The position numbers and the translations under genes are program-made. Below are positions 21,062-32,137 of a DNA stretch of 64,000 nucleotides, one piece after another. Each line of letters begins with the position of its first letter. Position 1 is the stretch's first letter. The stretch is from Phialocephala subalpina (Eukaryota; Ascomycota; Leotiomycetes; Helotiales; Mollisiaceae). The notes beneath the pieces are model-generated. The model saw only the letters and a program-made list of their open reading frames with translations. It did not search any database and was not told the DNA's origin. The stretch is taken from the NCBI GenBank assembly GCA_900073065.1, contig FJOG01000027.1, positions 749,728 through 813,727 of the forward strand, read 5' to 3'.

Positions 21062-21881
21062 TTTGATTGTTGTTTGATGTGGTAGTTTTGAAGTTCAGGG
21101 GTATCTTTGATATGGAAGAGAGAAGAGGATATGCTTGAGCTGCGAAGCATAATATAGGTATAGCTTGAGCTCTCAGCAATTACGTAGCTAGGAGAGCTGC
21201 TCGCGACAGCGGGGTATCCGAAGGGCTACATCATCAATGACGGTCGTTTCTGAAGCTCTCCTTCGAATCCAGCAAGGCTATTGGTTTCTCCAGCATTAGT
21301 TTCCGTTGTATGAACGGCAGAGAAGTATAGCAGAGTGGCTGTGCAGCTCGGAGCCGAAAAGAAGTAAAATAATGTGGAGAAAGGCTTGTATGGTGGGGAA
21401 AATTATGTCGAGGGGCTTCCTCACTTCAGGAGAGCTCCGGTCTAGAGACTCTAGATCAACGTCGAACCGGTAGACCTGCTCACCTCAACAAGGATTTTTC
21501 TGGCTAGTGCAATCCGATGTCAAATTTTTGCATGGGATTTCCGATTTGGAATGCCATATGCCGGATACCTTGATTCCCAAGAAACAGGGTCTGCTCAAGC
21601 TGGAATGACTTGCATGAAGCTATGATGTGAAGTGCTGCCACTAAACTCGGTACCCAATAGATCGAAAGCATTGAACCTGGCGTTGACGAAAACCCTTTAA
21701 GGAATGATAAGATCAGCGCGAGGATCTAGACGAGGGATGAAGCTTGTCTGCTCCGGAGTTTGACTTTTATATATCAGATCTTGATGAGCTTATTTCAGCT
21801 GGTCTTGAAGTCTGCAAGATGTCAAACTTCTGGGAAAGGATCTGAATATGACAGAGTAGTGATCTATCGAGATGGGATTCC
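21062..21881. other. intergenic region, no supported gene
   Basis: Promoter side of the allergen-like gene. Nothing coding is recognised. The right end is the 3' flank of the unknown minus-strand gene. Confidence 0.4.
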
Positions 21882-22511
21882 TTAGTTTGCCGTTACATCG
21901 TGGTCTCCTAGCGATGGGAAATCCTTGTTTTCATCATCGTTGACGGCTCGGGACCGCCATCTCCGCCACACGGCAAGGGAGCCATCCCGAGACTTAACAG
22001 CCCAGACGTCGTGTTGGCACATGGCGCACGTGGATGAAACGCGTCTGATGCTCATAGCAAATATCAAACTGCTCGATCGCCACAGTTTACGCCACCAAGA
22101 TACAGACCATATTCTTCGTCTCAGATGGCGTTTGCTCTTGAGATCTCGGTCTGTCGACGATGAAGAATCTCTGCTGATGGTTGCTGGAATTGGTTGGATC
22201 TCGGTCAAACGCGTCTCGGTCTCGATGATGTTGGAGTTTGGGTACGTCAGAGCAGTTGTTCGATGCATGATGTTGAGCCAGAGCCGCGCTATATCGCTAA
22301 AGAGGTTGGATCTGTGGCTGTTTGCCTCCACCCCGCTTTCCCTTCGGCGGGAAGGAAGCCCATGCCAGAAAGAGGCACAGTGCGTATCGTGTATCCAGTA
22401 AGCAAGCAGTGTTTGCAGGGCCGTCGAAGAGTCCAGATCTGAAGCCTCCAGCAGCTGGGTCGTTGAGGAGGTGAGTTTCCGCAGTAAGATATCCAGTGAG
22501 AAGTCTGTCAT
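21882..22511 (-). CDS. unknown protein of about 209 aa, 5' end in a 250-bp duplication
   Basis: Not recognised. The open frame on the minus strand runs from an ATG at 22511 (MTDFSLDILLRKL) to 21882; an in-frame upstream extension exists but has no clear ATG. The N-terminal part is helical with Leu/Thr/Ser-rich segments. The middle has WHGLPSRRRESG and a WLNIMHRTTALTYPN stretch. The C-terminal part is Arg-rich with a CAMCQHDVWAVKSRDGSLAV segment (two Cys). Its first 160 bp lie in the left copy of the exact 250-bp tandem duplication (22354-22853), so the right-hand copy produces a second, truncated start. The true gene probably has one copy. The Arg-rich composition could also mean that this is not a real gene. 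Confidence 0.35.
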   Translation of the reverse strand: MTDFSLDILLRKLTSSTTQLLEASDLDSSTALQTLLAYWIHDTHCASFWHGLPSRRRESGVEANSHRSNLFSDIARLWLNIMHRTTALTYPNSNIIETETRLTEIQPIPATISRDSSSSTDRDLKSKRHLRRRIWSVSWWRKLWRSSSLIFAMSIRRVSSTCAMCQHDVWAVKSRDGSLAVWRRWRSRAVNDDENKDFPSLGDHDVTAN

Positions 22512-22853
22512 GTTCGAAAGTCTAAAGGTCAAGGTCTGAAGAGTGAAGCATGGCGAGATGTCCAATGAGGATGCTGTGTCTGTAAGTACCCGTGTGCGTG
22601 TTCGGAAGCCCATGCCAGAAAGAGGCACAGTGCGTATCGTGTATCCAGTAAGCAAGCAGTGTTTGCAGGGCCGTCGAAGAGTCCAGATCTGAAGCCTCCA
22701 GCAGCTGGGTCGTTGAGGAGGTGAGTTTCCGCAGTAAGATATCCAGTGAGAAGTCTGTCATGTTCGAAAGTCTAAAGGTCAAGGTCTGAAGAGTGAAGCA
22801 TGGCGAGATGTCCAATGAGGATGCTGTGTCTGTAAGTACCCGTGTGCGTGTTC
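22354..22853. repeat. perfect 2 x 250-bp tandem duplication (likely assembly artefact)
   Basis: 22354-22603 is followed at once by a copy at 22604-22853. I found no difference by eye. The period is exactly 250, the same as in three other duplications in this window. Confidence 0.9.
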
Positions 22854-23213
22854 CCCCTAGCAAGCACTAATTGGCCAACAGCTGAAAAGTCAAGGGGAAA
22901 CTCAGCTGCAGCCAGTCACAGCGGCAGCACGCTCGAGGACGCCGACGAGGGAAAATCAGGTCCAAGAACCAACTCTAAATCTCCTTTTGTACGAAGACGA
23001 CTCGACTCGACTCGTACTCTCCCGTCTCCTTCTCAACTACCTGAAAAATGTCATCATTAATTGGGAAATTCTCCGGAGACTGAGCTTTCCTTTTGCCACT
23101 GGACTGCTCGCTGGTCGTCGCATTTTGCAGGCTTCGCGTGGATCCCCCACTTCTCGCCTGCCGGCTGAACGCTGGGGTAAGACAGCCCCTGAGGCGATCG
23201 CGATCACGATACG

Positions 23214-26158
23214 ATGTCCAGGCTCAAGAATTTGTTCTTTGGCAGAGCAAGCGTCGGCAACCCCAACCTCAAGGGCCAATCCTACGATAACCACGTCGCG
23301 AGAGAACCGCCAGTCAAGGGGTCGTATCCTGTGGCCGGTAATGGACCCAATGTGTTGGAGGAGATTCAGCGATCGAGGGTGAAGAGGGATACAAGAGGAC
23401 AATCAGCCGCCGGCAGCATCGCAGCAGCTCCGAGTGTTCCACGATACCGCGAAGATCCAATCGAGCGACCACGGACAGCACCGAATGATGGGAAGCAGAA
23501 GGACTTTGGCAGTGGGAGCAATGGAAATGGCGGCGGAGATGGCAGAACGCGATCATTCTCGATGATATCAGCACCCCGATTCTTCAACAATAGCAGACGA
23601 AACTCTCTTCGCAGTACCGCAGAATCCCTTCCTCCGGTACCGACAATCAATTCACCTCCACAAAGCACAAAACCAAAACCTCCGCGAGATGTCCAGACAT
23701 ACCAACCGAGGACGGGTGCAGATGTGGAACAATACAATGGCTTCACACCACCCTTTGCTCGCCACATCCGAAGCGACTCCCACGCATCGCACAAGTCCTA
23801 TGTCGATTTGCTCGAGGCACATTCGAATATAGCAGGTTCTCGAGAAACATCAAGACACAGAGCAAAGGCATCAGGGGTGAGGAATTATGGCGAAGATGTA
23901 GCCGATAGAAACATGGCCAGAGACCGGGAAGCCCGATTGGATTTGGACTCCCCAGAATTCAGTTACCTAAAGACGGTTTATTCTCCGAAGAAGCCGCTGG
24001 GGGTGATTCTGGATGGTGGCCACTCGAGGACCTCGTCCGCTTTGGGCCATGTTCTAGGCCATGATGCTGATCCGAGTGACGACATTCAGCCTCACGGTCG
24101 TCACTCAAAGGCTGCATCCATTCGATCCACCACTACTACACCTAGATCTGGCTTCCGGTCTAGGATCGATACCCCCTCGGTATACTCCTATGATGGTGAC
24201 GATGATCGTCCCGCTAGTCGGGTTAATGCTCGAGGTCCAAGGGGGAGAGCTCTATCATCGTTGTCTACATCTTCGATCCAACAGCCAAGCGTGCGAGAGA
24301 GCCTTCGACAATCTGCTGGTACACCTGATCGTGGACGGCGAACCTTGAGGGAACCTCCTGCCGTTGCCTCTTCTTCGAAGCAGCCTGCTCCTAAGGCCTA
24401 TAAGCAAACCGCTTCGACGCCTCGTGTTGCTCCTGTGCCAGAGAACCGACAACCAGCAACTGCTCCGAGCGTGGCTCCTTCCAGAGTATTGAAAGAGCCT
24501 CCACCCGTTGCATCTCCTGAAGATCTTCCTCGTGTTACCATTTTTACCCACGAAAGACGAGCTTCGAACTCGAGCGCAAAGCAAAGACAGAGGACCATGT
24601 CTGCAAGCAGTCAAACTACAACCACGTCTAATGGACATGCGTCGAGGAGCAGCTACTCCGCTTTCCCTACCAGTCCCTCTTCAGCAACAACGAAGTCACC
24701 CACAAGCCTCGCCAACAAACGAGCAGGCATGCTTGTTGAGGAACGAAGTAAGCCAATTAGTCTGGAAGGAGTGGTTGACTTGACCAGCACGGTAGACACA
24801 GATGTCACCACTAAGACATTACCTGGTACATACCCACCTCCTCCTATTCCCACTATATCTATTCATCGAACCCGACCAAACATATCACGTCCCTTGACCA
24901 GCATGTCACAGTCATCAAGGCGTTCTGGACATTCATCACATTACACAGCACCAGTGCTTTCCCCATTGCACGTTTCACCACATGATATTATGCAGCCACC
25001 ATCTTTCCCACCCGAAAATTGGCCTCTTACCCCACCTCTAGAGAGTAGCAATTCGGGTGCTAATCTGCGTCAATAGCTGTGACCCACGAGCATGTCACGC
25101 CCACTCGACACGAAATCCGCGAAGAAAGAATCACGAGAGAGATCCATACTCACGATGTTTACCACCGAATTTTACCAGTCATCGAGACCGAGATCCTGCC
25201 AACGAAGCATTTCGTTCCGTCGGGGGATGGAAAGGGTTTGACCGAGATACCAGAGAGCGAGCTATACAAGTACACGCAGCATACCGTGACGGGAAAGCCA
25301 AATGGTAACTGGCAGATTGTGAAGGACGCACGGCCAAGAAAACAGTCTCTCTCCCAGTCTATTTACTCCCACACCAACATTGATGAAGACGACGGTGCGG
25401 AAGGTCCCGTCATCGGTCTAGCACGCGGCGAGCCCACAACGCGGTCCCGACCAGGCTCTCGAGCCTCAACCGCAACGGGCTCTCGATCAAAGAACATCCT
25501 CGAACCAATCCTCTCCAGCAAGAAAGAATACATGACCAAAGAAGGCCACCCCAAGACGGAATACGTATGGCGACACCCACCCGTCTTCGAAGATATCCAC
25601 GGCAGGACGCAGCCAGTGTACATTGGTGCCGGACTTGGGGATATCAGCCCGCAGAATGGATACCAGAGCGACTCGGACACCGCAGGCGCTGAGTTCGGTG
25701 CTGAGAGACAACCTGCCAAGGGTGAAGAAGGCCTTTTGTTCCGAGACAGCGGGTATGGAAGTCAAGGCATGCTGCCAGGACTTGGGCAGAGTGCTCCCAT
25801 GAGTGAATTCCAGAACACGAACGGGCATAGGAAATCTGTCGCTGGTGTTCAGCACATGAATGGCTATCATAAGAAGGGCCTCAATGGCATCAATGGCACC
25901 CATAGCAGGAAGAGCTCTGTCGAGATGAATGGCGATGTGGTAGGTGATTACGGCGAGAAGATCAGATTGGGGAAAGTCCTCAATCATAGCGAGCAGATGG
26001 AAATGTCGGAAGGCCAGGCTACGAAAGCATTAAGGAGGATGAAGGAGAGGAGGAGGAGTAGTGCGGCTTCGGCTGCTAGTAAAGGCAAAGGTAAAGAGGT
26101 GGATATGGATGGGTTGGTGGATGGGGTGAATGGGATGCATGTTCGATGGTCTGGATAA
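23214..26158 (+). CDS. large disordered protein with HEHVTPTRHE motif
   Basis: Two exons (23214-24825 and 25077-26158) give about 897 residues. The 251-bp intron (GTACAT donor, GCTAAT branch, CAATAG acceptor) was placed because it joins TVDTDVTTKTLP to AVTHEHVTPTRHEIREERIT. That gives a conserved-looking block and avoids the stop at 25074. Exon 1 is Ser/Pro/Arg-rich and disordered, with DLDSPEFSYLKTVYSPKKPL and ISLEGVVDLT as islands of order. Exon 2 holds the block REIHTHDVYHRILPVIETEI, followed by LPTKHFV, a KTEYVWRHPPVFEDI segment and a C-terminal Lys/Arg/Ser tail. No enzyme domain is seen. The gene is a conserved fungal type with no known function to my knowledge. The shared motif with the allergen-like protein at 20129-21061 suggests a related role or origin. 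Confidence 0.75.
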
Positions 26159-26272
26159 TCATGAACTGGTCAGTTTGACGGCCTCTTTCTTTATGTTTCG
26201 GTTTTAGCGTTGGTGTCTGTCGGTCATTTACACAAGTAAGCCCTTTGGTGGGATAGTTCTTTTGTTCCATAT

Positions 26273-26552
26273 TACTACGTTCCGGAAAATCTAGATTGTA
26301 TATAAGTGCATCACTCATACCCTCTCAATATCCCAACGATGCTGGAAATCAATAACCCCTCCACTGCGCATCTTCAGATCCACCACAAAGTCAGACATTA
26401 GAAACCCCTCCGCTCTACCAGCACCACCTGCTCCCCGCCCAGTGCCACCCCTACGATATGCAATAAAATAATTCAATATCCCACCTCCCAATAGAACTTC
26501 GCATTCACCCGCTCACCTTCGCTAAAGTTAATACTTGGTTCCGAAAACTTGT
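26273..26552 (+). repeat. diverged duplicate A of the segment at 36346-36683
   Basis: About 280 bp match 36346-36683 in the same orientation, with small indels and mostly C/T and G/A differences. Shared blocks include ACTACGTTCCGGAAAATCTA, GTATATAAGTG, CATACCCTCTC, GCCACCCCTACGATATGCAA and CAATATCCCACCTCCCAA. Copy A is the more AT-rich and runs directly into an AT block. Confidence 0.75.
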
Positions 26553-26940
26553 GATTTATAATCTTATAATCTTTCTTATAATAATTAATACAAAATATAA
26601 TAATGTAATAATATCTTTGATATTATATATTATAATAATTAATTATAAGATAAAAGAAATAAAAGAGAATATATAATAATAATTCTAATATATATTAAAA
26701 ATTTTATTATAAAATTTAAATTTAAATATTATATTTTAATTTTAAATTAATATATTTTTTTATATTTTTTTTAAAGATTATTTAAATGTAAAATATATTC
26801 GAGAATTTTATATTATAATTTAAAATAAATGTATAATTTTTAAAATTAATAATAAATCAAGAAATTTTTTATTATATTTCATTTGAATTTTTTAAATATA
26901 TCAAATACCTTCGATTTATTATTATTAAGTTCTAACTTAA
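26553..26940. other. AT-rich block
   Basis: Almost only A and T, with no coding frame. It starts abruptly at the end of duplicate A and ends in the 3' flank of the HeLo-kinase remnant. It is consistent with a RIP-mutated repeat. Confidence 0.7.
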
Positions 26941-28142
26941 TATTGAAACCAAATCCTCTAATTTTTCCAAGACATTTGTTGCATATATAACACTATCAAG
27001 TGGAGGGTTACTATCGAGCCTTAGACACCAGACCACCAGTTCCTGACAACGTGTACCCATTTGTATCCCCACATCGGAAGATAGTTCAACCAAAAAGTCT
27101 CTTCGTTCCGTAGGGCTTCTCGCAAGTAGCTTCCCGTAATGTCTATCCAACGGACGCCATAAACCCAGTTCCAAGAGAACAACCCCGAGACTGTAAATAT
27201 CATGCATCATCGAGTATCGAATTTCATTGCTCGTGCCTTGGAGTCCTTGTCGATCAGGATGACGGTAAATCTCCGTCTCCATTCCTCGTCCGGTGCGACT
27301 TTGTGGATCGGAGTCACCTTCAGCGCTCCTGGCCCATTGGAAATTCAAAAGATATGGCCTGCCAAGTGAATGCGGAAATTGTTTTCTGCTGGAAGTAGGA
27401 GAAAGAGCTTCCTCGATAACAATGATATTTTGTGATTGGATGGATTTATGTACCCACCCAATCGAATGAAGAAAGAACGCTGCTGCGGTGACTTTTCTTG
27501 CAAGCTCGAACCTTTGGTTTAGAGGGTGTGCAGCAGGTATTCTCTGGCCTGTCTGGCCTGTCATAGAGATGAGTTGTTTCAAAGGCAAGGCTACTGGTGA
27601 ACGTGTGATTGCTAGACTCTTGCAAATCATCTATACAGACCACATTTCGTAGCCTTTGAGGAAGACCCACCAGCCTCAAGTCAAGTCGTTGTGTCCATTC
27701 AAATAGCTCCAGCTCCAACGCTATCAGGTCATTTTTACGGTAAAACCACTTTGCTTTGTTGATCTCTCTGGCCCAACGCCCGTCTGCCGAGAGCCTCGGT
27801 GTGATGGCATTCAGTCGTTGGATAAGTGAGCCAAGGTACTCCGTACTCTCCTCGAGCAGTTTGGCATCATCATCAGACATCTGCCCTTCAAGCATTTCGT
27901 AGCCTTTGAGGAAGACCCACCAGCCTCAAGTCAAGTCGTTGTGTCCATTCAAATAGCTCCAGCTCCAACGCTATCAGGTCATTTTTACGGTAAAACCACT
28001 TTGCTTTGTTGATCTCTCTGGCCCAACGCCCGTCTGCCGAGAGCCTCGGTGTGATGGCATTCAGTCGTTGGATAAGTGAGCCAAGGTACTCCGTACTCTC
28101 CTCGAGCAGTTTGGCATCATCATCAGACATCTGCCCTTCAAG
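26932..28142 (-). pseudogene. HeLo-like domain plus pseudokinase, broken
   Basis: The minus-strand remnant of a fungal HeLo-kinase gene. The 5' part (from 28142) encodes LEESTEYLGSLIQRLNAITP and FYRKNDLIALELELFEWTQR, which fits the end of a HeLo-type helical domain. The 3' part (27630-26932) is a kinase C-lobe with FELARKVTAAAFFLHSIGWV, a GRPYLLNFQWARS stretch, IYRHPDRQG and HDIYSLGVVLLELGLWRPL. It is a pseudokinase: the HRD Asp is replaced (HKSIQSQN) and the DFG triad is absent. The frame shifts between the two parts near 27450-27630, and most of the N-lobe is missing. The first half of the HeLo domain is missing too, because a pogo-like element abuts at 28143. A 250-bp duplication (27643-28142) repeats the HeLo part. 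HeLo domains drive regulated cell death in fungi; this copy cannot be functional as assembled. Confidence 0.7.
27643..28142. repeat. perfect 2 x 250-bp tandem duplication (likely assembly artefact)
   Basis: 27643-27892 and 27893-28142 are identical by eye, with a period of exactly 250. The right copy ends exactly where the transposon sequence begins. Confidence 0.9.
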
Positions 28143-28208
28143 CGCACATCCCTGCCAAAAGCACACACCAAAAAAACCATCAAAATACCCCACTATGATC
28201 ATTAAACA

Positions 28209-30100
28209 ATGGCTAGAGCAGATAAATCAGCACTTGTTATAGCCGCAGTGGATGCGTTTCGAAGAGGAGATTATGCTTTATCTACTGCTGCAGCATATGC
28301 AAAAGGGGTGCACTTTATAGTTATCTAGCGGCGCTTGAATAGCCTTACTAGGACTCGCCGGGAGGCTAACGCCTTTTACCACTAATGTCTTACTAATACC
28401 GAAGAAAAGCTGCTTATTGCTCGAATCAATAAGCTAACTAACCGAGGAATGCCTCCCACTAGTCAAATTGTCAAGAATTTAACGGAGGAGATCAGGGGAA
28501 AAGAGGTAGGGAAGAATTAGCCGGCCGAATTTTGCAAGAGGTATAAGCTTAGGCTAAAAAGTGCGTACTTGCGTAACTTAGACAATTTGCGTGTATCTAT
28601 AGAGCGTATACCTATATTTATCTTGTTTTTTACGCTAGTAATATGTTTTAAATACTATTGTTTTCTTACTTATTAAGAATTTAACTAATTAGTTCGAGAT
28701 GTTTAGCTCGCTTAAATCATCGAAAAATACTATATTACGGCCGATAATATCTATAATTTCGACGAGAAAGGCTTTCTTATTAGTATGGCACGTATAATAA
28801 AGAGGATTATATCGTTAGAAGCATATAAATCGAGTAAAGTAACGAAGAATAAGCAAGATAGAAATAGAGAGTTTATTTTTTTACTAGTATGCGTTTTTGC
28901 TATTAGCCGAGCTATACCTTTATTTCTTATTTACCGCGGCGCTAACGGCGATTTACAAGATACTTGGGTAAGGGATATACGGCCAGAAGATAGAATATTC
29001 TTTGGTTCTTCGGAGAATAAGTAGAGTAATAATGCAATTAGATTACTTTGGCTCTAGAAAGTATTTAAATGGTTTACTAAGCCATTTAATCCTAGGGCAA
29101 GACGACTACTTATTATGGATAGTTACTCTTTATATATTAATATAATTTTCGTTAAATGGGTAAACTAATATAAAATTATTATTATGATTTTTCCTCTTTA
29201 TATAACTCACTGATTATAACCTTTGGATATAGGCTTATTTTAGCCTCTCTTGATTACTTATTTTGTGGAGCTCGATAATTTGATGAACTAATTAATAGGA
29301 ATAACTTTAATATCTATGCGTTTTTTTTACTTTTTGTTTAAGATTACTTGGGAAAAGTCTTTTATAGAGAAAAACATCTAGTATATATTCGCGAAGCCTA
29401 GTATTTGGCCTATAAATAGTAATGCCGTGGTTTTTAAGCTTATTTAGTCGAAGCAAATCGAAGAAAAGGACCTTAAAATACCTTTTAATCCTCAAAACGA
29501 TATAGATATTTATCGCATAAAAAAAGGTTTTAATAAGGCCTCTTTAGAAAAGAAGCTATAAAAAGTCGATAAGCTTTTTGATACTCTTGAAAAAAAGACT
29601 ATTAAGCTTTTTATTGCTCAAAAAGAAATTAATAACTTAAGAGTAATTATTATTCTGGAATAAAAGAAACGCTAAAGAGGCAAGAGATTAAATTTAGTCG
29701 AAGCAAATCGAAGAAAAGGACCTTAAAATACCTTTTAATCCTCAAAACGATATAGATATTTATCGCATAAAAAAAGGTTTTAATAAGGCCTCTTTAGAAA
29801 AGAAGCTATAAAAAGTCGATAAGCTTTTTGATACTCTTGAAAAAAAGACTATTAAGCTTTTTATTGCTCAAAAAGAAATTAATAACTTAAGAGTAATTAT
29901 TATTCTGGAATAAAAGAAACGCTAAAGAGGCAAGAGATTAAATTTAGTTTATTTGCCAAGTCGAAATCTATAATAAAGCTTTTTAAAGAACTTGTTTTAG
30001 AGGCTCCTGAGGTTAATACGCCATTTGCTAGTCCTTAAAAGAAGCAAGACAAAACTCTTAAGAGCTTGATGGTTACACTAAAAGTGTCGGCACCTGACTT
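28209..30100 (+). pseudogene. pogo-like transposase remnant
   Basis: The frame opens at ATG 28209 and aligns along its length with the transposase at 9884-11876. It includes INKLTNRGMPPTSQIVKNLT, a first-Asp region (NFDEKG near 28757) and the conserved block KSSKVTKNKQDRNREFIFLL. Many in-frame TAG and TAA codons stand where the relative has Trp or Gln. The right part is hardly alignable. It is non-functional and looks strongly mutated by RIP. Confidence 0.75.
29442..29941. repeat. perfect 2 x 250-bp tandem duplication (likely assembly artefact)
   Basis: 29442-29691 and 29692-29941 are identical by eye, with a period of exactly 250, inside the degenerate transposon. Confidence 0.9.
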
Positions 30101-30330
30101 AGAGGTAGTGCAGTTTAAGAGGGGGGGACGGCTTATAAGGCTATTATAACGCTTTAGGAATACAAAATAAAGTTTATAATTATTTAGACTAATTAAATAT
30201 CAAGTTGTCTTTTCAATTTCAAGTCAAAATAACGAGTAGTTGATTTATAATAAAATTTTAAAGTTGGGGAGTGATATTTTAGTGGGGTGTGCTTTTGACA
30301 GGGATGTGCTTTGGCACGGGAATTCGGTTA

Positions 30331-30752
30331 ATAGTTTAGGTGGTGGTCAGTGCAGACTCACAAGCGACCTTAGGGTTTGGAAAATTATTATCGTGTCTCA
30401 GGCATACCACAGGCCTATATCTAATCCGTAAGTCACATGCTGTCCTCCGCCCAATGATTAACGAGGTAATACTGACCTGATCATGTATAATCGCACTTTC
30501 GGACCGGAAGTTATATTTATCTTTGAAAAAGACTCCACTTGCAACATCACCTGAGTGCCTGAGGCATCATAATAATTTCAGTGTTGAGGGCTCCCCATGT
30601 TCACCGCCTTTTAACTCTTGGTCATACTACACGTTACTTATTATCTTCCTCCGCGTCCAGGTTACCTGCTATAAGAACATATTTTGCCAGAATCCGATCC
30701 TTAACTTGTCACTCTCAAACCTCCAGCCCTAACCAAGAGCTGCTCTTCCCAT
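30331..30752. other. spacer between transposon and kinase gene
   Basis: No coding content is recognised. It should hold the promoter of the kinase gene. It does not contain a recognisable 5' half of the HeLo-kinase gene from the other side of the transposon. Confidence 0.4.
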
Positions 30753-32055
30753 ATGGCTTCGTTAGCAACTCCAATACTCGTGCATTCCTCTCAATTTTCA
30801 GTGAATTCCCTCGCGAGTGGAGTTAACAGAGAACAGAAGAGCACAAGCGCAATAGATAGCAACCCAGGAACCAGATCACTGGAGATCGGTGCAATCATTC
30901 AACACAGCTTAGATTGTGGACTCCAGATCATCGATGAAGATGCTTTTCAGAGAATCAGATTCCTCGGGTCTGGAGGGACGATGTCTGTGTACGAAGGATG
31001 GTGGAAAGAAAGGTCACAAGCAGTTGCTCTGAAGTATGGAGGCCATAATCCCTCCATTGCTGACGTACTCTAATACTAACAGGAGAAACTTTGCAGGTAT
31101 GTCAACGCTTCCCCTCCAATGGAAGCATCGTCGATCTCGAACAACGAGTCCGAGCTTCAACAAATCCTACAATCTGCTGGCCTCGAGATATCCGTGCTCG
31201 TGCACGAAGGAATGAGGCGCCATCCAAATATTGTGGAGATTCTAGCTGTTTCCTGGCAACAAGTCAAAGCTAGAGACAATTTCATTGAAATATATCCTGT
31301 CCTCGTTATGGAACTTGCATGTCCGAGTCATCCAACACTAGACAAATTGATCTCTGCCGGGATATCTCTCAGTCTCAAATTGGAACTTCTTCGAGACGTT
31401 CTTGAGGGCCTCTCAGCCGTGCATGATCTCAAGATTGTGCATGGAGATATAAAACCCGAAAACGTTCTGATATTCAACTCAACCAAGGGACGCCCGACAG
31501 CAAAGCTGTCTGATTTCGGGCTTTCTCAGGCCAATCCCGATTTAGAAGCAGGCGGAACGGAATACTGGAATGCACCTGAATGCTTGAAGGGTGCTTCGGA
31601 GCATCACAGAATGTTTGCAAAATCTCCAAAGAGGGACTTTTATTCTTATGGCCTCTTGGTTTGCTACGCGCTGTTAGAGGAATTGCCATTTGCCCAGCGG
31701 GGTTGGGCACTGCCTGAGATCTCAAGGATGAAGGTGGAAGATAAGGTTGGTCCAGAACTTGTTTCGAGATGGAGATTGGCGGACGAAAATGTGGACGAAA
31801 TGACTATTAGCGAGTTAGACCTCAAAGAGATAGGGACAGAAGTATCACAGGTTAGGTGGCCTGAGCTCCTCCAAAAACCTGAAATGCTAACGAAGCCTGT
31901 GGCAGATGAATAAAATGGTATGGGAGGTAAAAAAAACTTGGCGGGTGGCAGAAAACTGAGAAGCAACCTCTCTCGTTGCTGAAGTTAATCCCAGACATGC
32001 TTAATGCTGAACCAGAGGCACGAGCTACCGCCAAGAGTAGCAAAAGCGCATTCTA
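30753..32055 (+). CDS. Ser/Thr protein kinase domain (start of kinase-ankyrin gene)
   Basis: A protein kinase with the catalytic residues in place. Exon 1 (30753-31033) holds the Gly-rich loop LGSGGTMSVYEG and the start of VALK. An intron at 31034-31096 (GTATGG, TACTAAC branch, TTGCAG) restores VALKYVNASP. Exon 2 carries HPNIVEILAVSW, the catalytic loop VHGDIKPENVL, LSDFGLSQ (DFG) and WNAPECL (APE). It should phosphorylate Ser/Thr of unknown targets. The frame stops at 31911. A second small exon with LKLIPDMLNAEPEARATA (the usual end of a kinase C-lobe, about 31970-32040) suggests one or two more introns between 31855 and 32135. I therefore think the kinase reads on into the Sel1-ankyrin part next door. 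The exact splice sites there are unresolved, so the kinase could still be a separate gene. Confidence 0.75.
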
Positions 32056-32137
32056 GTAGGCATTACCGCCATTCCGTAACATCCAAAAATCCAATTACTG
32101 ATGTCTCTCCAGCCCTCACACAGCTAGCAGGAGTGCT

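Larger units (their letters stand above)
28143..30330 (+). mobile_element. second pogo-like transposon, degenerate
   Basis: The left terminal repeat (28143 onward, GCACATCCCTG.CAAAAGCACAC) matches the reverse complement of the right end (about 30271-30330). The right end carries the full tip TAACCGAATTCCCGTGCCAA. The left tip appears truncated by about 20 bp at the junction with the HeLo-kinase remnant. The interior is AT-rich and holds a heavily mutated transposase. It belongs to the same family as the element at 9791-12048. A 250-bp duplication lies inside it. Confidence 0.75.

Noticed and set aside
20309..21085. Plus-strand open frame of 258 aa
   Set aside because: It is the antisense shadow of the allergen-like gene, open because of that gene's biased codon use.
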